Source of the DNA: Pseudomonadota bacterium
GTDB lineage: Bacteria; Pseudomonadota; Gammaproteobacteria; Acidithiobacillales; Acidithiobacillaceae
Direction of reading: 5' to 3'
Assembly: GCA_021827445.1 (NCBI GenBank)
Contig: JAKAVW010000160.1
Span: 1 to 6,895 of the forward strand
Length of the DNA stretch: 6,895 nucleotides
The notes beneath the pieces were generated by a model. It was not told where the DNA came from, ran no database searches, and was given only the letters and a program-made list of their open reading frames with translations. Each line of letters starts with the position of its first letter. The first letter of the stretch is position 1. Of the stretch, positions 1-4,197 are shown piece after piece. The position numbers were made by a program, and so were the translations under genes.

Positions 1-80
1 CGGAGGGTGTCGGCGGCACTGTTCCAGTTGAGCAGAATGATGTACACCGCAGCTTGATCCAAACCGCTCCTCTCAGTCAT
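1..80 (-). CDS. Glycosyltransferase family 2, N-terminal fragment (runs off the left edge)
   Basis: Only the first 26 codons are inside the window, from an ATG at 80. The visible stretch VYIILLNWNSAADTL (about residues 12-26) is the typical first beta strand and following loop of GT-A fold family-2 glycosyltransferases (hydrophobic strand, then NWN, then a polar residue and the 'T/L' helix start). These enzymes move a sugar from a nucleotide donor to a glycan or lipid acceptor on the cytoplasmic side of the membrane. The ATG lies 3 bp after the stop of the GNAT toxin gene, with no strong Shine-Dalgarno sequence, so translational coupling to the toxin is possible. A TTG at codon 7, preceded by AGGAG with 4-base spacing, is an alternative start. 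The donor-binding DxD motif lies outside the window, so substrate cannot be judged. Confidence 0.72.
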   Translation of the reverse strand, partial: MTERSGLDQAAVYIILLNWNSAADTL

Positions 81-83
81 GTA

Positions 84-572
84 TCAGCTCGCGCCAAGCG
101 GTAGGTACAGGATCATCGGGTTATCCTGGCAGGGTGTAAATCCATAATGCGCATAGAACGCCTTGGCTTCCTCCCCCTGCGCATCGACCACAAGCGCATA
201 CGCGGCCACATGCTTGCGGGCCTCTAAACAGCGTGCAACGACACATCCCATGAGGAGTCGCCCCAGTCCAAGACCATGATGCGTCGAATGTACAGCCAAA
301 CGTCCCAAACGAAAGCAAGGCACTGGATAACGCGGCAATTTTTGCTGTGTACGCGCATCCATTTGAACCGCATCGATTTGAGCGGCGCTTAAACTGTAAT
401 AGCCCAGGATGGTTTTTGGCATGTCCGTGTCGACCAGCACACGCACCACGGCAATGCCCTTCTTGCTTTGTTGAACGGCGAAGCGATGAAGGTATTCGTC
501 CAACTCGCCGACGCCAGAGGTGAAGGCTGGGCGGTTATGGCGCCGTGGATCGAGGCATTGCTCTTCAAGCAC
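84..572 (-). CDS. tacT: GNAT-family acetyltransferase toxin (TacT/AtaT-like)
   Basis: This 162-residue protein has the layout of type II toxins that acetylate the amino group of aminoacyl-tRNA and stop translation. Near the N-terminus is GVGELDEYL (20-28), the family's 'LDxxL' segment, then QQSKKGIAVVRVLVD and GYYSLSA (58-64). The core strand LPRYPVPCFRLGRLAV (79-94) leads into the acetyl-CoA pyrophosphate loop HHGLGLGR (98-105). FYAHYGF (139-145) carries the conserved tyrosine of the family (probably Tyr140). The GTG start at 572 is preferred: it has AAGG six bases upstream, overlaps the antitoxin's end by 8 bp and gives a normal family length. An upstream ATG at 638 would add 22 residues lying inside the antitoxin gene and resembling nothing in the family. 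The pair with the DUF1778 gene makes the assignment firm; the exact tRNA target cannot be read from sequence. Confidence 0.9.
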   Translation of the reverse strand: MLEEQCLDPRRHNRPAFTSGVGELDEYLHRFAVQQSKKGIAVVRVLVDTDMPKTILGYYSLSAAQIDAVQMDARTQQKLPRYPVPCFRLGRLAVHSTHHGLGLGRLLMGCVVARCLEARKHVAAYALVVDAQGEEAKAFYAHYGFTPCQDNPMILYLPLGAS

Positions 573-834
573 GCCGAACCTTGCGCGCGAGATCCATCGC
601 GTTTCGCAACGCGGCATTGGGCGTGAATGCTCCATCAAGCGCCATCGTGAATGCCTGGAAATCCCGATCCGACATCGTGATGCGGGACTCCCGATCCAGC
701 AGTGTACGTGCCTTTTCTTTGGCCGCCGTGCGTACGAATGCGGCCATCGTGGTGCCCACTAAGGCCGCAGCGCGGGAGACGACTTCCTTTTCCTCTGCAT
801 CCATTTTTAAATCAAATCGGGCAACAGCAGACAT
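565..834 (-). CDS. tacA: DUF1778 ribbon-helix-helix antitoxin (TacA-like)
   Basis: An 89-residue protein with a two-part layout. Residues about 4-47 (ARFDLKMDAEEKEVV, then a helix, then TTMAAFVRTAA) form a ribbon-helix-helix DNA-binding domain. The C-terminal part (about 50-89) contains MSDRDFQAFTMALDG and FTPNAALRNAM, the segment that in this family wraps round and neutralises the GNAT toxin. It starts at ATG 834 behind a very strong ribosome-binding site and overlaps the toxin by 8 bp. Antitoxin first, toxin second and better initiation on the antitoxin is the normal arrangement. By family precedent the antitoxin, alone or with toxin, binds the palindromes just upstream (850-885) and represses both genes. 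The gene appears intact. Confidence 0.9.
   Translation of the reverse strand: MSAVARFDLKMDAEEKEVVSRAAALVGTTMAAFVRTAAKEKARTLLDRESRITMSDRDFQAFTMALDGAFTPNAALRNAMDLARKVRRA
579..582 (-). promoter_or_regulatory. Ribosome-binding site deciding the toxin start
   Basis: AAGG on the minus strand, six bases before the GTG at 572. It lies inside the last codons of the antitoxin gene and favours this start over the upstream ATG at 638. Confidence 0.55.
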
Positions 835-835
835 A

Positions 836-846
836 CCTCACCTCCC
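836..846 (-). promoter_or_regulatory. Strong ribosome-binding site of the antitoxin gene
   Basis: The minus strand reads GGGAGGTGAGG directly before the ATG at 834, containing a near-perfect anti-16S match (GGAGGTGA). It is much stronger than the toxin's AAGG, consistent with antitoxin being made in excess. Confidence 0.8.
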
Positions 847-849
847 AGT

Positions 850-885
850 ATACGGCAAATCTCCGTATACGGTAATATGCCGTAT
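850..885. promoter_or_regulatory. Two overlapping palindromic operators for the TacAT-type pair
   Basis: The sequence contains ATACGG-N7-CCGTAT twice, at 850-868 and 867-885. The copies are offset by 17 bp, so their middle half-sites merge into the perfect 10-bp palindrome CCGTATACGG (863-872). Repeated inverted half-sites immediately upstream of a ribbon-helix-helix antitoxin are what cooperative autorepression by antitoxin or toxin-antitoxin complexes would need. The array ends 15 bp before the antitoxin ATG. The -10-like hexamers TATACT (847-852) and TATTAC (872-877, minus strand) overlap it, but neither has a convincing -35 partner, so the promoter itself is not placed. Confidence 0.8.
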
Positions 886-1068
886 GAATAATGAGCAAGC
901 AAGTGTCATCCGCGCGACGCACTGCGGCCCGCATTGTTCGAGCGGGAGCCTTATTGTATCCCTCGTTGATGGTCGGAGCCTTACTGCGCCACGTCCTTTT
1001 ACAGCGGAGTCCGTACTATATCGTAATGTCTCGAAACTATAGTCGTCGGCCAAAGCGGCGGTTGGGCC
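886..1068. other. Intergenic region between divergent antitoxin genes
   Basis: This stretch separates the minus-strand TacA-like gene from the plus-strand orphan antitoxin-like gene. No coding sequence on either strand looks real. It holds an imperfect direct repeat, GGAGCCTTA-n-TG at 945-956 and 975-986 (30-bp period), and a small palindrome ACTATAGT at 1036-1043. A clear promoter for the plus-strand gene was not found. The region could carry remnants of that gene's own control region. Confidence 0.4.
945..986 (+). repeat. Imperfect 12-bp direct repeat, 30-bp period
   Basis: GGAGCCTTATTG at 945-956 and GGAGCCTTACTG at 975-986 differ at one base. The repeat lies upstream of the plus-strand antitoxin-like gene. 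A 30-bp period is close to three helical turns, so a regulatory site is possible, but two short copies could also be chance. Confidence 0.35.
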
Positions 1069-1434
1069 GTGCTGGTCAAGTATGGCGCGCAGGAGCGGGC
1101 GCTAGCGGCGCAACGCAGTCGCCAGGTGCGGCTCTTCCGGCGTTTTGAAACGCTGACCACCTATCTCAAGGAAATTGGTATCGAACGTTTTGAGGTGGAC
1201 GCGGAAGATTACGATCCAGCCTTGCCGAAAACCGCGCGGCGGCCCGATTTTTTCCGGTGCACCGATGCCCTGAAGCGGACCCATGCGGCGGCTGCCTATG
1301 ACACCTGGTTTCGTGCGCAAGTGCAGGCCAGTATCGACGATCCCCGGCCTAGTGTGGACGACGAAACCGTGCAGCAGCATTTTGCCCGGCGGAGGGAAGC
1401 TCTGCGGCACAGCCTTCAGCAACACCTTTCGTGA
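1069..1434 (+). CDS. Orphan antitoxin-like protein (stability-determinant/ParE-partner type)
   Basis: A 121-residue, highly charged protein. The C-terminal third, YDTWFRAQVQASIDDPRP (77-94) followed by a basic helix with RRREAL, resembles the 'stability determinant' antitoxins (PaaA2 type) that partner ParE/RelE toxins. Their hallmark is W-F-R-x-x-V-x-x-[AS]-[IL]-x-D-x-R-P. The N-terminal part (about 5-48, YGAQERALAAQRSRQVRLFRR, then YLKEIGIERFEVDA) is a longer extension and may provide DNA binding. The start is a GTG without a visible Shine-Dalgarno sequence, and the frame is open back to 1027 with no better start, so the 5' end is uncertain and may be damaged. A following toxin gene appears to be cut off after a few codons (1431-1454), so this antitoxin would be an orphan. 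It is convergent with the gtrA-like gene. Confidence 0.62.
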   Translation: MLVKYGAQERALAAQRSRQVRLFRRFETLTTYLKEIGIERFEVDAEDYDPALPKTARRPDFFRCTDALKRTHAAAAYDTWFRAQVQASIDDPRPSVDDETVQQHFARRREALRHSLQQHLS

Positions 1435-1454
1435 CGCGTCTGCTCTGGCGGCCT
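1431..1454 (+). pseudogene. Possible 5' stub of a ParE-family toxin gene
   Basis: A GTG at 1431 overlaps the antitoxin's TGA (GTGA), the usual coupled junction of antitoxin-toxin pairs. It opens with VTRLLWRP, resembling the first beta strand of ParE/RelE toxins (a LxWxP pattern normally followed by an alanine-rich helix). After eight codons the resemblance stops. The frame continues only to a TGA at 1551-1553, without ParE features and running into the 3' end of the gtrA-like gene on the other strand. The likely reading is a toxin gene truncated by a rearrangement near 1454. The match is only eight residues, so chance is a real alternative. Confidence 0.4.
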
Positions 1455-1527
1455 TGCAATCAGCCAATGCCGCTTCCCGCACCCATGATCCCTACCTCGT
1501 CAGCAATTGCGTCGCCGTCTTTCGCAC
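1435..1527. other. Junction between toxin-antitoxin patch and glycan operon
   Basis: The 93 bp between the convergent ends of the orphan antitoxin-like gene and the gtrA-like gene hold the possible toxin stub and no other recognisable gene. I see no G+C-rich hairpin followed by a T-run on either strand, so no intrinsic terminator is supported for either gene. A small palindrome, GCAATTGC (1503-1510), is probably incidental. Confidence 0.5.
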
Positions 1528-1938
1528 TCAAGATGCCACCTCCCGAAAAGTGATGTACTTGTGCGCAATGAAGCTGGTGAAAACTGGGATGGATATTCCT
1601 ACAGCAGACGCGATCGCCTTGTCGAACTGATGAATACCCATGACCGGGAGCAGGTGATACGCTAAGAATACGCTGACGCCCCAAGTTTGGGCGAATGCGA
1701 ATATATTGACAATGGCAAATAGGGTGGCAGATTTAGCTGTGGAGTATGACGCCTGTTGAAACACAAAAAATTTAGCCAAAACGAAAGCCGTAACCATGCC
1801 GGTGAGATACGCGAAGGTGACCGCCATAGGGAAATCCACAAAGGTATTATAAAAAAAACGGCTAGAAAAATTCACGGCTGCGGCGAATCCACCCGTCAGA
1901 ATGAACACGATGAATTGGCGGGAAAAGAAAATGCGCAT
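1528..1938 (-). CDS. GtrA-family membrane protein
   Basis: A 136-residue protein with four predicted membrane helices (about 8-28, 38-60, 72-95 and 107-128) and GtrA-family sequence: FILTGGFAAAVNFSSRFF (12-29), YLTGMVTAFVLAKFFVF (44-60) and the C-terminal SFIAHKYITFRE (122-132). Members are linked to moving or organising polyprenyl-phosphate sugars across the inner membrane. In mycobacteria the member Rv3789 sits beside the decaprenyl-phospho-arabinose genes and was proposed as a flippase or an anchor for a transferase. The ATG at 1938 is chosen because it begins the first hydrophobic helix and lies 10 bp after the flavoprotein's stop; the ribosome-binding site is weak. An in-frame ATG at 2037 would add 33 residues inside the previous gene. 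It is the last gene of the operon in this window. Confidence 0.88.
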   Translation of the reverse strand: MRIFFSRQFIVFILTGGFAAAVNFSSRFFYNTFVDFPMAVTFAYLTGMVTAFVLAKFFVFQQASYSTAKSATLFAIVNIFAFAQTWGVSVFLAYHLLPVMGIHQFDKAIASAVGISIPVFTSFIAHKYITFREVAS

Positions 1939-1948
1939 ATCTCTGTAC

Positions 1949-3235
1949 CTATAGCATCCGGGCGATATGGCGGCCCATCTGGACACTTTCAGATACGCCA
2001 CGATCCTCGGGATAGTAGTAGGAAGTATCCGCCACACACAAACCCTTTATGGGTAGCTGGATCGGCGGCAGGGTGTCCAAATAACCTGGACCGCAGATGG
2101 GTTGGGCGTAGCGATAACGGTTGGTGTGCATGGCCAGGATGTCTCCGTCCTTCAGATCAGGATGGATGGTTTGGAGATAGTGGCGCACCTTGTCCATGAA
2201 GGTTTCATCAGAATCCTGGTACTTCGAATGCTCTCCCGGCATATAGAAGGGCACATAGGTGACGTGCTCTGGCAGTCCACGCAAGTTTGTAAATTCCACC
2301 AGACCAGGAATATCCATTTGCGGATCATTGACGTTGAGCCAGAAGTTCGGGGTGATGGGCTTGGCGGTTTTGACGATCACGCAGACGACGGCGATATTCT
2401 TGAGCGCACGGTACTGATTGAGCAAGGACTCTGGGAGGTCGGGGATCAGCCTGGGTACGAAGGGCACAGGTACGGTGCTCACGACGGCGTCGAAGTATAC
2501 CGGTCGTCCCGCCACCTGCACCCCGGTGACCTTTCCGTTCTCGTGCAAGACACGTTCGACCGGGGTGTTCAGTCGAATGTTGCCCCCCGCCTGCTCGATG
2601 GCCACACGCAGGGCGCTCAACAGGGTTTCTGAACCGCCATCCAGGTAGCCGAGCTTCTCGCGCATCATGCTGTAGCGGGAGGTACCGACACGCTTGATTC
2701 GCGTCCAGATCCAGGCTGCGGATAGGGTGTTGGCGTAATCATAGAACTTGAGATCGAACAACCTGCGCCAGAGGACATCAAATGCCTCCGTACCGACCCA
2801 TTTGCGGATCCATTGGGTGGCCTCCAGTTTATCCAGTGGGCGCCAATCCTTGCGTTTGGTGGACAAGAAAGCATGCACCCCATAGCGAATCTTGCCAATT
2901 ACGCCAAGACCAGGGAATTGGAGTAAGGCGATGGGGTTTCCCCAAGGATGCACGACACCGCGATAGTAGTAACCCATACGGGTTTCCTTCCAGCGCAAGC
3001 GATCCTGAATCCCCAGTTCATCCAGAAGTTCAAACAAGGAATGGTCCGATGTGCAGATAAAATGATAGAAGCGCTCGATGGACAGGCCATCAAAGTCGAA
3101 GGCGGCGGTCATCCCGCCGATACGGTCATCTGCTTCGAAGACCGTAACCTGATGGCCATCCCTAGCGGCCTGATAAGCTACGGCCAGCCCCATGGGGCCT
3201 GCACCAATCACCGCTACGTTTTTGGGTTTTTCCAT
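1949..3235 (-). CDS. NAD(P)/FAD-dependent oxidoreductase (amine-oxidase / UGM-like fold)
   Basis: A 428-residue flavoprotein. The N-terminus VAVIGAGPMGLAVAYQAA (7-24) is a GxGxxG dinucleotide-binding fold. It is followed by FEADDRIGGMTAAF (33-46), with the ribose-binding Glu34 and the GG motif typical of the amine oxidase/protoporphyrinogen oxidase/UDP-galactopyranose mutase superfamily. The C-terminus GLCVADTSYYYPEDRGVSESV (398-418) fits the second FAD-contacting segment, which ends in a helix. No signal peptide is seen; it should be cytoplasmic or membrane-associated. The ATG at 3235 is 8 bp after the epimerase stop. Family members near sugar epimerases and GtrA proteins are common in surface-glycan loci, but their reaction is mostly unproven. 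It could oxidise or isomerise a lipid-linked or nucleotide sugar, or desaturate a polyprenyl lipid. The fold is clear, the substrate is not. Confidence 0.88.
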   Translation of the reverse strand: MEKPKNVAVIGAGPMGLAVAYQAARDGHQVTVFEADDRIGGMTAAFDFDGLSIERFYHFICTSDHSLFELLDELGIQDRLRWKETRMGYYYRGVVHPWGNPIALLQFPGLGVIGKIRYGVHAFLSTKRKDWRPLDKLEATQWIRKWVGTEAFDVLWRRLFDLKFYDYANTLSAAWIWTRIKRVGTSRYSMMREKLGYLDGGSETLLSALRVAIEQAGGNIRLNTPVERVLHENGKVTGVQVAGRPVYFDAVVSTVPVPFVPRLIPDLPESLLNQYRALKNIAVVCVIVKTAKPITPNFWLNVNDPQMDIPGLVEFTNLRGLPEHVTYVPFYMPGEHSKYQDSDETFMDKVRHYLQTIHPDLKDGDILAMHTNRYRYAQPICGPGYLDTLPPIQLPIKGLCVADTSYYYPEDRGVSESVQMGRHIARML

Positions 3236-3243
3236 GGGATAGC

Positions 3244-4197
3244 CTAAAACTCCAGCTCAATTTTGCTGTAGGTGGGGTCGAGGAAGGTTTCCCGGATGGC
3301 GGTCGCAAAGGGTGTCGCTTTTACGCCAAAAATCCCCGGCCAGTCGATCACCTCGAACACATCTGGGGTCACCAGGGCTTTGAGCTGGGACGTGGTGAAC
3401 GGCGGGTCGCTGTCGAAGACAGCCCAGGTGCGCAGGAGGCCGGCAAAGAGCCAGTAAGGAATGTGTACGATCATAGTCCTCGCCCCAACGGCTTTGCGGA
3501 TAGTACGGATGATATCGATATAGTTAATCTCTTCCATGCCCGTAATATGATAAACGCCACCGATCCGGCGTTGCTCGACGCAACTCACGATGATGTCGCA
3601 GAAGTCCCCCACATACAACGGCTGCCGCAAATACTTTCCATCACCGGGGATAGGGAATATGGGTACTCGCCGCATGAAGCGGGAGAGCCAGCCTAGGTGC
3701 TTGCGGTCAAACCAGCCAAACATGAGCGTCGGCCTCAACACGATATTGTCCACGCCGCTCGCCACGACCATATCCTCTTGCTCTTTCTTGGTCTGGGTAT
3801 AATAGTCATCTGCCTTGGATTCCAGGACGGAAGAGCTGATGTGGACGATGTAGGGCACTTGGTACTTTTTTATCACATCTAGCACATGCCGGGTGGAGGT
3901 CACGGTGTTGCGAACGTAGGTTTCCCGTTCTTTGGCCCCGATCTGCGCCTGCAGCATGACCACGGTATCCACCCCTTCAAAGTGCTTGGACCAAGGCCCC
4001 GGTGCAGCGAGATCAGCCCACTCCGCTGTGATGTCGGGGTGCATCTGCTGCAAGACACCCAAATTATGTCTATGTTTATCGAGCACCACGATGTTGGTGT
4101 ACCCTTTGGCCTTGAGTCGGGGTATGAGATTTTGGCCGACGAGGCCAGCTCCACCGGGGAGGATGATTTTCCGTTTTTTACTGCCTACCTGATTCAT
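3244..4197 (-). CDS. NAD-dependent epimerase/dehydratase (extended SDR)
   Basis: A 317-residue extended-SDR protein. The nucleotide fold GGAGLVGQNL (15-24) matches GxxGxxG. Asp40 at the end of the second strand fits NAD(H) preference, and Asn97 sits in RNTVTSTRHVLD. The catalytic set is Ser121-123 (HISSS) with Tyr133 and Lys137 in YTQTK. LRPTLMFGWFD (154-164) is the usual substrate-loop region ('RP..vyG'). Such enzymes epimerise, dehydrate or reduce sugar nucleotides in the cytoplasm; the specificity is not readable here. The ATG at 4197 overlaps the upstream gene's TGA (ATGA) and has AGGA six bases before it, so it is preferred over an in-frame ATG at 4218. The flavoprotein follows after 8 bp, so the two may act in successive steps. 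Confidence 0.9.
   Translation of the reverse strand: MNQVGSKKRKIILPGGAGLVGQNLIPRLKAKGYTNIVVLDKHRHNLGVLQQMHPDITAEWADLAAPGPWSKHFEGVDTVVMLQAQIGAKERETYVRNTVTSTRHVLDVIKKYQVPYIVHISSSVLESKADDYYTQTKKEQEDMVVASGVDNIVLRPTLMFGWFDRKHLGWLSRFMRRVPIFPIPGDGKYLRQPLYVGDFCDIIVSCVEQRRIGGVYHITGMEEINYIDIIRTIRKAVGARTMIVHIPYWLFAGLLRTWAVFDSDPPFTTSQLKALVTPDVFEVIDWPGIFGVKATPFATAIRETFLDPTYSKIELEF

Noticed and set aside
847..875. Promoter TTACCG-17-TATACT for the TacAT-type pair (minus strand)
   Set aside because: The -10 is good, but its start point would fall inside the Shine-Dalgarno sequence and the -35 is weak; it is mentioned only as a possibility in the operator entry.
998..1026. Possible plus-strand promoter (TTTACA, with A/T-rich bases after it) before the orphan antitoxin
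   Set aside because: No -10-like hexamer lies at 16-18 bp spacing; TATATC is only 13 bp away and TCGTAA matches poorly.
545..1042. Plus-strand open frame of 165 codons across the antitoxin gene and the intergenic gap
   Set aside because: It is the reverse of the DUF1778 gene for much of its length, has no family resemblance, and reads through the operator.
838..1053. Minus-strand open frame of 71 codons upstream of the antitoxin
   Set aside because: Composition is arginine-rich and unlike any family I recognise; it covers the operator array and overlaps the antitoxin's ribosome-binding site.
1435..1527. Intrinsic terminator between the convergent genes
   Set aside because: No stable G+C-rich stem followed by a run of T was found on either strand.
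1283..1630. Plus-strand open frame of 115 codons spanning the antitoxin end and the gtrA-like 3' end
   Set aside because: It overlaps two better-supported genes out of frame and shows no recognisable motif; the possible toxin stub is in another frame.
2102..2632. Long plus-strand open frame of 176 codons opposite the flavoprotein gene
   Set aside because: It is antisense to a gene with clear FAD motifs and shows no motif of its own.
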